Below, one piece after another: positions 26,039 to 35,130 of a DNA stretch of 64,000 nt. Position 1 is the stretch's first letter. Each line of letters opens with the position of its first letter. This DNA is from Rhizobium favelukesii (GTDB lineage Bacteria > Pseudomonadota > Alphaproteobacteria > Rhizobiales > Rhizobiaceae), in the NCBI RefSeq assembly GCF_000577275.2, contig NZ_HG916853.1, positions 62,001-126,000 of the forward strand. Direction: 5' to 3'. The notes beneath the pieces are model-generated. The model was not told the origin of the DNA and ran no database searches. It worked only from the letters and a program-made list of their open reading frames with translations. A program made the position numbers and the translations under genes.

Positions 26039-26686
26039 GCGCCAATGATTTGAAGCATGACCGCTGCCTTATCGTCATACCCTGCCTCAACGAGGCGAGG
26101 CACATCGAGGCCCTGATTGCAAAGCTCGCTCGGTAATGGCGGATCAAAACATCGCACGGGTTCCGTCGGTCATTGGGCCGATCACGGTCATCATGCGCTC
26201 ATTCGCATCTCGGCCTTCCGGGCGATCGGCGGCTACGACGAGATGTTCAGTCACAACGAGGATGCCGAGTTCGACTATCGCCTGAACAAGGCCGGCTACC
26301 GCATCTGGATGACGGACAAGACGAGCATGATCTATTATCCGCGCAGCACGCCCGGCGCCCTGTTCCGGCAATATTTCAGTTATGGCCGCGGCCGGGCGAA
26401 GAATTTCATGAAGCATCGCTCGATGCCGAGCCTGCGGCAGTTGCTGCCTTTGGCGGTCGCTCCGATCGCCGCCGGCGCACTGCTTGCGATCATCAGTTGG
26501 GCCGCCGCCATCCCTGTCGGCCTCTGGGCGTTTGCGTGCCTTGGATATGGCGTCTGGATGGCGCTTGGGCAGAAGAACCCCTATGGCCCGCTGGCCGCTG
26601 TCTCGGCGATGCTCATGCATTTCGCCTGGTCTGCCGGTTTCTGGCGAGAACTGCTCGATATCCGAAATCGCCGGGTGACGCCATGA
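26035..26686 (+). pseudogene. exoA: Succinoglycan glucosyltransferase ExoA, internal deletion and frameshift
   Basis: The gene starts normally (MSANDLKHDRCLIVIPCLNE, ARHIEALIAKLA) but hits TAA at 26133, immediately after a junction in GCAAAGCTCGCTCGG. From the same point the other frame gives the conserved ExoA C-terminal half: SLGNGGSKHRTGSVGHWADH, GGYDEMFSHNEDAEFDYRLN, then two or three membrane segments. The roughly 110 residues that contain the metal-binding Asp motif are missing, so no active product can be made. ExoA adds the second backbone sugar (beta-1,3 glucose), so its loss blocks assembly early. The stop overlaps exoM by 4 bp. Confidence 0.9.
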
Positions 26687-27630
26687 GAGCCGGCCTGAGC
26701 AGCAAAGACGGTCACATCCGCATCGATATTGGCGTGTGCACCTATCGGCGACCGGAGCTGGAAAAAACCCTGCATTCGCTGGCCATGCTTGATGTCCCGG
26801 CGAATGTCGACTTGCGGATCATCGTTGCCGACAATGACAGCGCACCCAGTGCCGCGGCAACGGTGGATGGCCTGAGGGTATCGCTCCCGTACGAGATCGC
26901 CTATGTCCATTGCCCCTCGTCCAACATCTCGATTGCGCGCAATGCCTGCCTCGAAAATGCCAGGGGGGATTTTCTTGCCTTCATCGACGACGACGAGACG
27001 GCCAGCCCCGGCTGGATCGAAAATCTCCTGAGAACGGCGCAGGCGACGACGGCCGACGCTGTGCTGGGACCGGTGAAAGCCACTTATCGCCCGGATGCGC
27101 CGCGCTGGATGAAGCGCGGTGATTTCCATTCGACGTTTCCTGTCTGGGTCGCGGGAGAGATCATCACGGGATATACGTGCAACGTGTTGCTGCGCCTCGA
27201 CACTCCCTCGCTTGCCGGCCGTCGCTTCAATCTGGCGCTTGGCCGCAGCGGCGGCGAAGATACCGAATTCTTCACGCACATGCACAAGGTTGGCGGCAAG
27301 ATCGCCTATGCCGCCGGAGCCTGGGTCGAGGAACCCGTGCCGCCTGGGCGGGCAGCCTTTTCATGGCTCGCCAAACGGAAGTTCCGGTTCGGACAGACAC
27401 ATGGCCGCCTGATTGGCAACCAGGCAACGGCCATGCGCAAGGCAAAGCAACTGGGCCTGGCCATGGCAAAATCCGGCTTTTGTGCCTTGGTAGCCCTCCT
27501 CTTCCTGTTTTCACCGGTGCGGCGAAACAGATATGCGCTGCGCGCCTGCCTGCATATCGGCGTCGTCGTCGGCCTTCTCGGGGTGCGCGAAATCGAACAA
27601 TATGGCGCAGTGGAGGTGAGGTCATCGTGA
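26683..27630 (+). CDS. exoM: Succinoglycan glucosyltransferase ExoM
   Basis: A 315-residue family-2 glycosyltransferase. Start at ATG 26683, overlapping the exoA stop. Typical motifs: IDIGVCTYRRPELEKTLHSL, DLRIIVADNDSAPS, SNISIARNACLENARGDFLA and the metal-binding FIDDDETASPGW; then a C-terminal hydrophobic segment (FCALVALLFLFSPVRRNRYA). In S. meliloti ExoM adds the next beta-1,4 glucose after ExoA/ExoL action. The frame is intact even though its upstream neighbour is broken. Confidence 0.9.
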   Translation: MRAGLSSKDGHIRIDIGVCTYRRPELEKTLHSLAMLDVPANVDLRIIVADNDSAPSAAATVDGLRVSLPYEIAYVHCPSSNISIARNACLENARGDFLAFIDDDETASPGWIENLLRTAQATTADAVLGPVKATYRPDAPRWMKRGDFHSTFPVWVAGEIITGYTCNVLLRLDTPSLAGRRFNLALGRSGGEDTEFFTHMHKVGGKIAYAAGAWVEEPVPPGRAAFSWLAKRKFRFGQTHGRLIGNQATAMRKAKQLGLAMAKSGFCALVALLFLFSPVRRNRYALRACLHIGVVVGLLGVREIEQYGAVEVRSS

Positions 27631-28599
27631 TGCCCAGCCATCCGCAGGCAACATTCCTTCTGGCAGCCTTCAACGCAGAAGACACGATCGCACGCGCCAT
27701 CGATAGCGCGTTGTCGCAGACCGGCATCAGCGTTGAGGTCGTGGTTGTCGACGATTGCTCAGCCGACCGCACGGCCGAAATTGTGGCGGCCTATTCCGAT
27801 CCGCGTGTCCGGCTTATCCGTCTTGAAAAAAACCGTGGCCCCGGTGGCGCGCGCAATGCCGGTCTTAACGCCGCAAGCGGGGACTGGATCGTCATTCTCG
27901 ACGCCGACGACGCCGTCTCCCCGGACCGCACGGAGCGGATGATAGCGCACGAAGGCAGCGCAGGCACAGATCGCCGTCGATAACCTTGATGTCATTTCAC
28001 TCGAGGGCGACACCCGGCGCATGTTCGACGAAACGGATCTCGCGGCTCTGGGAACATTGAGTCTTGCAGCCTTTATCGATTCGAACGTCCTGTTTCAGAC
28101 AGAACACAATTACGGCTACATGAAACCGATCTTCGAGCGCCGGTTTCTTGAGGAACATGGCCTGCGATATGATGAAGATCTCCCGATCGGTGAAGATTAT
28201 CTGCTGCTGGTATCCGCGCTCGCCAAGGGCGGCCGCTGTGTCATCGAGCCGACGGCCGGGTACGCCTATCATATCCGTAGCGGTTCCATTTCCCGCGTCC
28301 TCAAGCTCCAGCATGTGGACGCCATGCTCGCCGGAGACGCCCGCTTCCTGAAGGAAAACCGGCTGGATGCCGCGTCAATGGTGGCTCAGAACCGCCGCCA
28401 CCGCAGCATCGAGATTGCTCGTTCCTTCGTTATCCTGGTCGATCAACTCAAGGCACGCTCGGTCGCGGGCGCGATCAGAACCGCATGGAAAAATCCCGCG
28501 GCGGTTCGCCACCTGAGCATGCCGATCGCCGTCCGACTGCAGCGGATGATGGCGCCTCTGGGCGCAATCGGAATCTTCGGTAAAGGCACCAGACAATGA
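27627..28599 (+). pseudogene. exoO: Succinoglycan glucosyltransferase ExoO, frameshifted
   Basis: The start (GTG 27627 or ATG 27630, with GGAGG upstream) leads into good ExoO sequence: ATFLLAAFNAEDTIARAIDS, VEVVVVDDCSADRTAEIVAA, GPGGARNAGLN, then VILDADDAV. Near 27950 the frame slips (HEGSAGTDRRR, stop at 27983), while the correct continuation AQIAVDNLDVISLEGDTRRM runs in the next frame to 28599 (NVLFQTEHNYGYMKPIFERR, IGEDYLLLVSALAKGGRCVI). One extra base, or two missing, near 27949-27952 explains it. ExoO adds a beta-1,6 glucose starting the side chain. Confidence 0.88.
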
Positions 28600-28684
28600 A
28601 CACGACAATGCCGTACCCAGCCCCGCCGACAGCGTCGGAACGAAACTGCCAGCATTCCCAAAGGACCCGGAGACAGAGCGGCCC

Positions 28685-30182
28685 ATGAATCAAAGACCCC
28701 TTCCGTTGAACACCGTTTCATCGATCCGCGCCGATGATTCCGACTCCTTTATCGACCTCAATCGGCTGACCGCGATTCTGGCGAGGCGATCGCGCATGGC
28801 GGCGGTCTGCGTGATCGTCAGCTTCGCGCTGGGTGGCGCCTATCTGCTCACGGCTACGCCGGTCTATACGTCGCAGGCCCAGATCCTGCTTGACGACAAC
28901 CTGTCGAAATATGCGGAGGAAACGCCAGCATCGCCACAGAGCGCGCAGCAGGCCGACACGCAGATCTCCAGCGCTGTCGAAATCCTGAAGTCGGGCGAAC
29001 TTGCACTGCGCGTAACCGACAGCGAGAAGTTCGCCGAAAACGACACGATTCTCAATCCGCCGCAATCTGTGATGTCGATGGTGAAGTCGGCGGCAAAATC
29101 GCTGATCGGCGTTTTCAGCAGTCGTCCGGAAATTTCCGAGGCAGCCCTGAAAAACGGCAAGCGAGAGACGGCCGCAGCCTATATCCAGCAGGCCTTGACG
29201 GTGGAGCGCGTGACCAGAAGCTCGGTGATTGCCGTATCGTTCAAATCCACCGATCCGCAACTTGCCGCCCGCATTACCCGCGCCTATGCCAACGCCTATC
29301 TCAGCGACCAGTTGAACGCGAATTTCGACGCGACCGAGCGCGCCTCGGTCTGGCTGCAGGAACGCTTGACGGATCTGCGCCAGCGTGCGCAAGCGGCGGC
29401 ACTCGATGCGGAAAAATTCAAGGCGGCAAACGGACTGACATCGACACGCGGTGAACTCATGTCCGAACAGCAGCTGTCCGACCTGAACAGCCAGCTGATC
29501 GTCGCGCAGGCGGATAGCGCCAGTGCATCCGCGCGTTACAGCCAGTTCAAGTCCATCCTTGAACAAGGCGCCGAAAACGCCATCAACAATGCAACGATTT
29601 CGTCGGGTCAGACCGACAATTCCGTCATCCAGGATCTGAGGACACGTTATCTCGCTGTCAGCAAGCGCGAACAGGTCATCGTCCAGAATTTTAGCGCGGA
29701 CCACCCCCAGGCTGTCGCGCTGCGCGCAGAGAAAGCCGAGCTTTCCGGGCAGATCTATCGCGAATTGGAACAATTGACGGCCAACTACCGCAACGAGTTC
29801 GAGGTTGCGAAATCCCGCGAAGCGTCCCTGCGGAAAAGCATCGAAGGCCTCGTTGGAAACAACTCGCAGGCCAACCAGTCTCTCGTCCAGTTACGAGAAC
29901 TGGAACAACGCGCAACGGCGCTCAAAACACTCTATGAATCCTATCTCGGCCGCTATGAGGAGGCAGCCCAGCAGCGTTCCTTCCCCATTGCCAAGGCGCG
30001 TATCATCTCCGAAGCCGGCGTGCCCGTGGCCCCATCCAGCCCGAAGAAGACGATGGTGCTTGCCCTTTCGATCGTCCTTGGCCTGATGGCGGGCGCGGTC
30101 ATTGGCGGTTTTCAGGAGTTCCGCGAACGGTTTTTCCGGCTGGAGGACGACATAAGGTCGATTCTCGGCCACAAGTCCCTAG
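28685..30182 (+). CDS. exoP: Succinoglycan chain-length protein ExoP, truncated
   Basis: About 500 residues of the N-terminal Wzz/GNVR half remain: first membrane segment (AVCVIVSFALGGAYLLTATP), a long periplasmic coiled-coil (SSVIAVSFKSTDPQLAARIT; ERLTDLRQRAQAAALDAEKF), and a second membrane segment with the Pro-rich PVAPSSPKKTMVLALSIVLG. The sequence switches at CTAG 30179-30182 to an IS701-type end, and the C-terminal bacterial tyrosine kinase domain (Walker motifs, Tyr cluster) is absent. The frame continues 23 codons into the IS. ExoP controls polymer length and export, and loss of the kinase part would alter or abolish it. Confidence 0.88.
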
Positions 30183-30598
30183 CATTACAGTTGCATTTTA
30201 GTTTTGAGGTGAGCTCGTCGAGCGGCCGCCTGATGGGCGCGCCTCCAGCATGACCATGCGATGACGTAGGCGGGGCTTATGCGACGCTGAGCGAGTCTTA
30301 TGGCGATGCGCCGGACTTCCTGGATAGACCAGCGGATCAAGTCCTGATGGTCGGCATCCGCGGTTTTTTTTTGGGGCGTCGCGTCATTGGCGCGGTACCG
30401 GATCACCGCCATCATGGCGAAGGCAAGCATGACGAGGGAGACGTGGCGATGCCAGCCATGCCATGACCGGGTTTCATTGTGATCGAGTCCGAGCTCGTTC
30501 TTGGCGGTCTCGAAGCTGTCTTCGATCGCCCAGCGATGGCCTTCAACGGAAACGAGCGTCTGGATGTCCGTCCCGGCCAGGCACCATGTGGTGAAGAA
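30182..30598 (-). pseudogene. IS701-family transposase, C-terminal remnant
   Basis: Minus-strand frame with the signature C-terminal stretch of IS701 transposases: TLVSVEGHRWAIEDSFETAK, NELGLDHNETRSWHGWHRHV, SLVMLAFAMMAVIRYRAN. It begins at the Tn3-type inverted repeat (30599) with no start codon and stops at 30185. The element's left end is at CTAG 30179-30182 inside exoP. The Tn3-family transposon has removed its N-terminal two thirds. It is unrelated at sequence level to the complete IS701-like element at 2826-4339. Confidence 0.8.
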
Positions 30599-30636
30599 GG
30601 GGTCGGTTCCGGTAGAGGGCGAAATGACACTCTAAG
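30599..30636 (+). repeat. Left 38-bp terminal inverted repeat of the Tn3-family transposon
   Basis: Starts GGGGTCGGTTCCGGTAGAGG and ends ACACTCTAAG. It pairs with 35090-35127 with 4 mismatches. TnpA would bind here. Confidence 0.92.
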
Positions 30637-30669
30637 GAAGCATGGTCGCATAAGAATGGAGCAACAGCC

Positions 30670-31464
30670 TTATTTCGGACGCTCTGCCATAACCAGCAGC
30701 AGGAAAGCCCCGAGATCGCGCCACCTGCTGAATCGTGGCACTATCTTACAAGCGTCCTCCGTGGGTTGAGGCTCTCCGATGCGCGTTAAGCGAAAGCCGG
30801 CAAACGCCACTGCGTTGAGATAGTCTCCGATTGTTCTTGGAAAGCGAGGAACGGAGAATGGCACGATATTCTCATCTTTGGGGCGATTTCCGAACTTCCA
30901 GTTCTCTGTAAAAACTTCTTTGCTGAAATAGCGAGCAACACACAGACCGGTCGTCTTACCATGCTCATCTTTCTGCCATTGCAAGCCGGGCGTAATGAAA
31001 CACGGGTGCAGGACGCTGAACGCGATGAACCCGCCCGGACGGACCAGGCGGTAGGCTTCATTCATAGCGCCTTGAAAATCAGGGCCGTCCATTAACGCCA
31101 TAGTTGAGACGACTGCATCAAAGGAAGAGGCAGGCAGTCCGGTTTCTGAACTATACGACCCAACTTTATACTTTACGCCGACTGGGTCTGCGATCTCCGC
31201 CTGCCGGGCATGCTCGATTAAGCCCTGCGAAATATCGATGCCCGTCACCTTAGCGCCCATTTTCGCGAAGTGTCGGGTATTGGTGCCTTCACCGCATCCA
31301 AAATCGATAACGTCCAGGCCAGTAATATCTGGCAGAAATTCCACGAAAGCCGGAAACGTGAACAAGTCGCGATACACGTCGTAGCCGTTGCGCACGTCAT
31401 CGGTCCATTGGTCGGCGTTTTGGTTCCAGCGAGCGGCGACTTCATGGTGTGCTTTGTCGGTCAT
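30670..31464 (-). CDS. Class I SAM-dependent methyltransferase (transposon passenger)
   Basis: Start chosen at ATG 31464 (MTDKAHHEVAARWNQNADQW) with GGAG upstream; the longer frame to 31593 overlaps tnpR. The 264-residue protein has the SAM-binding motif VIDFGCGEGTNTRHFAKMGA, acidic VTGIDISQGLIEHARQ, and FDAVVSTMALMDGPDF, LVRPGGFIAFSVLHPCFITP. The target is unknown; small-molecule methylation is likely from the family. It lies 13 bases after tnpR on the same strand, so the two are probably cotranscribed. Confidence 0.85.
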   Translation of the reverse strand: MTDKAHHEVAARWNQNADQWTDDVRNGYDVYRDLFTFPAFVEFLPDITGLDVIDFGCGEGTNTRHFAKMGAKVTGIDISQGLIEHARQAEIADPVGVKYKVGSYSSETGLPASSFDAVVSTMALMDGPDFQGAMNEAYRLVRPGGFIAFSVLHPCFITPGLQWQKDEHGKTTGLCVARYFSKEVFTENWKFGNRPKDENIVPFSVPRFPRTIGDYLNAVAFAGFRLTRIGEPQPTEDACKIVPRFSRWRDLGAFLLLVMAERPK

Positions 31465-31477
31465 TCCATTCTCCAGA

Positions 31478-32101
31478 CTATGCTTCCTCAGGTGTTTTAA
31501 CGTCGATGCGGTTGCGCTGAACAACGTCAGCGACGGTATTTTTGCTGATGCTGAGATCGCGCGCGATCCAGCGATAGCTACGGCCTTCAGCAATCAAAGC
31601 CATTACCTTCGGCGCAAGCCGATCTGACTTGGGACGCTCTCCGGTCTGACGACCGAGCACTTTACCTCGCGCCTTAGCAGCGGCGAGCCCGGACTTAACC
31701 CGCTCACTGATGAGGTCACGCTCGAACTCGGCAATGCCCGAGAGCAATGTCGCCAGCATGCGGCCATGTGGCGAGGACAGATCAAACGCCATTCCGTTCA
31801 TGGCGATCACCGACACCTTCCACCCCTCCAACTCGCGCAACGTGTTAAGCAGGTCGACCGTGGAGCGGCCCCAGCGCGAAAGTTCGGTAACAAGCACCGC
31901 GTCGATCTTCCGAGCTTGCGCCAGCGCCATGACTTTGCGTCGTTCGGCACGGTCGAGCTTTGCGCCTGAGCCTGTCTCCTTGAAAACCGCTGCCACGTCG
32001 TAGCCGGCACGATCTGCGAATGTAGCCAAGTCACGCTCCTGTCGTTCGCATGACTGATCGGCAGTCGAAACACGGCAATAAATTGCGGCGCGCTGTCCCA
32101 A
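31478..32101 (-). CDS. tnpR: Transposon resolvase TnpR (serine recombinase)
   Basis: A 207-residue serine recombinase. The start is TTG 32101 with GAGGG just upstream. Catalytic Ser lies in AIYCRVSTADQSCERQERDL; SRWGRSTVDLLNTLRELEGW and GRMLATLLSGIAEFERDLIS complete the catalytic domain; the C-terminal helix-turn-helix is MALIAEGRSYRWIARDLSIS. It resolves the cointegrate formed by TnpA at the adjacent res site, and in this family often represses both genes. Divergent from tnpA. Confidence 0.9.
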   Translation of the reverse strand: MGQRAAIYCRVSTADQSCERQERDLATFADRAGYDVAAVFKETGSGAKLDRAERRKVMALAQARKIDAVLVTELSRWGRSTVDLLNTLRELEGWKVSVIAMNGMAFDLSSPHGRMLATLLSGIAEFERDLISERVKSGLAAAKARGKVLGRQTGERPKSDRLAPKVMALIAEGRSYRWIARDLSISKNTVADVVQRNRIDVKTPEEA

Positions 32102-32196
32102 TTGAACCCTCGTGGATTTTAGTGTCGGAAGGCCTTGATTTGTATGGACTCATTGTTGTCCAAAACAGACTATACTTCAATAGGGACAATTGCGGC
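32102..32196. promoter_or_regulatory. res-like site between tnpR and tnpA
   Basis: The divergent gap contains an inverted repeat TGTCC...GGGACA spanning 32157-32188 with an AT-rich centre (ACTATACT), consistent with a resolvase-binding subsite and the crossover region. Promoters of both genes must also be here. Limits are approximate. Confidence 0.6.
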
Positions 32197-35094
32197 ATGC
32201 CAAGGCGACATATTCTCACCGAGCGACAGCGCTCGGCACTCTTCGATCTGCCAATCGATGAATTGTCGCTGCTTCGGCACTACACACTGAGCGACGACGA
32301 TCTTGGACACATCCAGGAACGCCGCAGGCCGGAGAACAGGCTTGGGTTCGCCCTGCAGCTTTGCGCGTTGCGATATCCAGGGCGCGCGCTGGCTCCGGGC
32401 GAGGTGATCCCGCCTGATGTCCTGTCGTTCATCGGGGCTCAGCTCGGCGTCCCAGCCGATGCGCTTCTTACCTATGCTGCCCGGCGGCAGACCCGCCAGG
32501 AGCATATGGAGGGGTTGCGCGAGATCTATGGCTATAAGACCTTCGCGGGTCGTGGTGCCCGTGATCTGCGGGACTGGCTTTTCCATCAGGCTGAAGACGC
32601 CCGCTCGAACGAAGATCTTGCTCAGCGCCTGGTCGCACGTTGTCGTGAAACTCTGACGATCTTGCCAGCGGTATCGACGATCGAGCGACTATGTGCGGAC
32701 GCGCTGGTCGCCGCCGAGCGGCGGATCGAGACGCGGATCGCGGAAAAGCTCGACAATAACGCACGCGAACGGCTTGATGGGTTGCTGACTGAAGTGCTCG
32801 ATGCCAATGTCAGCCGGTTCATCTGGCTTCGCCAGTTCGAGGTCGGCAACAATTCCGCAGCGGCGAACCGACTGCTCGACAGGCTGGAGTTGCTGCGTGG
32901 CCTGACTCTTGATCCGCAGCTTCTCGCCGGTATCCCGCCGCACCGTGTCGCACGCCTGCGTCGGCAGGGCGAGCGCTATTTTACCGATGGCTTGCGGGAC
33001 ATCAGCTCTGATCGGCGCTGGGCGATCCTTGCCGTCTGCGCCGTGGAATGGGAGGCGGCGATCGCCGATACGGTGGTCGAGACCCATGACCGGATCGTCG
33101 GAAAGACCTGGCGCGAGGCGAAACGGCTGCATGAAGAACGGATTGCCGATTCCAAGGCAACCGTCACCGATACGCTACACGCCTTCACCACACTCGGAAC
33201 TTCCCTGCTCGAAGCCCGCAATGATGGTGTGCCGCTGGAAATGGCGGTCGCCAAATCGGCGGAATGGGGTCGGCTCGAACAACTGGTCGCGGCCGGTGCC
33301 CAGCTCAGCAATACGCTGGCGGACGATCCATTGGCTCATGTGGGACAAGGATATCATCGCTTCCGCCGCTACGCGCCGCGCATGTTGCGGTGCCTGAAGT
33401 TCAAGGCAGCATCGGTAGCCCAGCCCTTGATTACGGCGGCAAAAGCCATCGGCGAAATGCAAGCGTCACCATCGGCGACCGACAGCTTCTTGCGGCCAAA
33501 TTCGAAATGGCACCGCCATTTGAGAGCACAAGACCAGGGCGACAATCGCCTTCGGGAGGTGGCGGTCCTGTTTCACCTGCGGGATGCCTTCCGATCCGGT
33601 GACATCTGGCTCGACCATTCGCGCCGCTATGGCGATCTCAAACAGGTGTTGGTGCCGATGATTGCGGCACAAGCTAATACAAGACTAGCAGTGCCCCTCG
33701 ATCCGCAAGTATGGCTGACTGATCGAAAGGCTCGGCTCGCCGATGGCCTGAAGAGACTTGCACGAGCAGCGCGCGACGGAACCATCCCTCGTGGCAGTAT
33801 CGAGGATGGAACGCTGCGGATCGACCGGCTGACGGCTGACGTTCCGGACAGTGCCGAGGAATTGATACTCGATCTCTATCACCGGATGCCGCCAGTTCGG
33901 ATCACCGACATCTTGTTGGAGGTCGATGCTGCGCTCGGGTTCACCGAAGCCTTCACTCATCTGAGAACCGGGGTTCCATGCGGTGACCAGGTCGGCCTGC
34001 TCAATGTGCTGCTCGCAGAAGGGCTGAATCTGGGACTGCGGAAGATGGCGGAGGCCACGAATACGCATGATTACTGGCAGCTATCGCGCCTTGCCCGGTG
34101 GCACGTCGAAAGCGACGCAATGGACCAGGCGCTGGCGATCGTGGTGGCTGCGCAGGCAAAACTGCCAATGTCCCGGTTCTGGGGCTTGGGAACGACCGCA
34201 TCGAGCGATGGCCAGTTCTTCCCTTCGGCCCGGCAGGGCGAGGCGATGAACATGGTCAACGCCAAGTATGGAAACGAACCCGGCCTCAAGGCTTACACTC
34301 ACGTCAACGATCAGTTCGCGCCGTTCGCATCACAAACCATTCCGGCGACAGTCAGCGAGGCCCCATACATCCTTGACGGCCTGCTGATGAATGAGGCTGG
34401 TCGTCAGGTTGGAGAGCAATATGCCGATACGGCCGGCTTTACCGATCACTTGTTCGGGACCAGCAGCATGCTCGGATACCGCCTTGTCCTGCGCATCCGC
34501 GATTTGCCTTCGAAGCGCCTTTACGTGTTCAATCCCGCAGGGACACCCAAGGATTTGCGCAAACTGGTCGGCGGCAAGATCCGCGAGGAATTGATCATCG
34601 CGAACTGGCCCGACCTGTTCCGCTGCGCCGCGACCATGGCTTCCGGCAAGATCAAGCCGAGCCAGTTGCTCCGCAAGCTTGCCTCCTATCCACGCCAGAA
34701 CGATCTGGCGGTTGCGCTGCGAGAGGTTGGCCGCGTGGAGCGGACACTCTTTATTATAGAGTGGATCCTCGACACGGACATGCAGCGGCGTGCCCAGATC
34801 GGCCTCAACAAGGGTGAAGCCCACCATGCTCTCAAGAATGCGCTGCGCATCGGTCGCCAGGGTGAAATCCGTGACCGAACCACCGAGGGCCAACATTACC
34901 GGATCGCCGGACTCAACCTGCTCACCGCAATCATCATCTACTGGAACACCCTCCATCTCGGCCATGCAATCGCAGAGCGCCGGAATGAAGGACTTGATGT
35001 GCCGCCCGAACTTCTGGCGCATATCTCTCCACTGGGTTGGGCACACATATTACTGACCGGCGAATATCTCTGGCCTAACGGAGAAACGGCTTAG
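32197..35094 (+). CDS. tnpA: Tn3-family transposase TnpA
   Basis: A 965-residue protein; start at ATG 32197 (MPRRHILTERQRSALFDLPI), which opens the conserved DUF4158 DNA-binding region (LLRHYTLSDDDLGHIQERRR). The C-terminal Tn3 transposase domain has the DDE acids expected near TTASSDGQFFPSARQGEAMN (first Asp), LFGTSSMLGYRLVLRIRDL (second, within TDHLFG) and NKGEAHHALKNALRIGRQGE (Glu). The stop lies in the right inverted repeat. Full length, no frame break; probably active. Confidence 0.92.
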   Translation: MPRRHILTERQRSALFDLPIDELSLLRHYTLSDDDLGHIQERRRPENRLGFALQLCALRYPGRALAPGEVIPPDVLSFIGAQLGVPADALLTYAARRQTRQEHMEGLREIYGYKTFAGRGARDLRDWLFHQAEDARSNEDLAQRLVARCRETLTILPAVSTIERLCADALVAAERRIETRIAEKLDNNARERLDGLLTEVLDANVSRFIWLRQFEVGNNSAAANRLLDRLELLRGLTLDPQLLAGIPPHRVARLRRQGERYFTDGLRDISSDRRWAILAVCAVEWEAAIADTVVETHDRIVGKTWREAKRLHEERIADSKATVTDTLHAFTTLGTSLLEARNDGVPLEMAVAKSAEWGRLEQLVAAGAQLSNTLADDPLAHVGQGYHRFRRYAPRMLRCLKFKAASVAQPLITAAKAIGEMQASPSATDSFLRPNSKWHRHLRAQDQGDNRLREVAVLFHLRDAFRSGDIWLDHSRRYGDLKQVLVPMIAAQANTRLAVPLDPQVWLTDRKARLADGLKRLARAARDGTIPRGSIEDGTLRIDRLTADVPDSAEELILDLYHRMPPVRITDILLEVDAALGFTEAFTHLRTGVPCGDQVGLLNVLLAEGLNLGLRKMAEATNTHDYWQLSRLARWHVESDAMDQALAIVVAAQAKLPMSRFWGLGTTASSDGQFFPSARQGEAMNMVNAKYGNEPGLKAYTHVNDQFAPFASQTIPATVSEAPYILDGLLMNEAGRQVGEQYADTAGFTDHLFGTSSMLGYRLVLRIRDLPSKRLYVFNPAGTPKDLRKLVGGKIREELIIANWPDLFRCAATMASGKIKPSQLLRKLASYPRQNDLAVALREVGRVERTLFIIEWILDTDMQRRAQIGLNKGEAHHALKNALRIGRQGEIRDRTTEGQHYRIAGLNLLTAIIIYWNTLHLGHAIAERRNEGLDVPPELLAHISPLGWAHILLTGEYLWPNGETA

Positions 35095-35127
35095 AGTGTC
35101 ATTCCGCCCCCAGCCGGAACCGACCCC
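35090..35127 (-). repeat. Right 38-bp terminal inverted repeat of the Tn3-family transposon
   Basis: Reads CTTAGAGTGTCATTCCGCCC on the plus strand and ends CCGACCCC. It is the partner of 30599-30636 and contains the last bases and stop codon of tnpA. Confidence 0.92.
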
Positions 35128-35130
35128 CTC

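Larger units (their letters stand above)
30599..35127 (+). mobile_element. Tn3-family transposon with methyltransferase passenger
   Basis: Bounded by 38-bp inverted repeats starting GGGGTCGGTTCCGG and ending GACACTCTAAG, matching at 34 of 38 positions. Inside: a methyltransferase gene, tnpR, a res-like site and tnpA, 4.53 kb in all. The GGGG start and TAAG end are the Tn3-family pattern. The flanking bases differ (AAGAA on the left, CTCAT on the right), so no 5-bp target duplication remains; a deletion or recombination occurred at an end after insertion. Confidence 0.92.

Noticed and set aside
28718..29773. 351-residue minus-strand ORF
   Set aside because: It is antisense to exoP, whose Wzz features are unmistakable.
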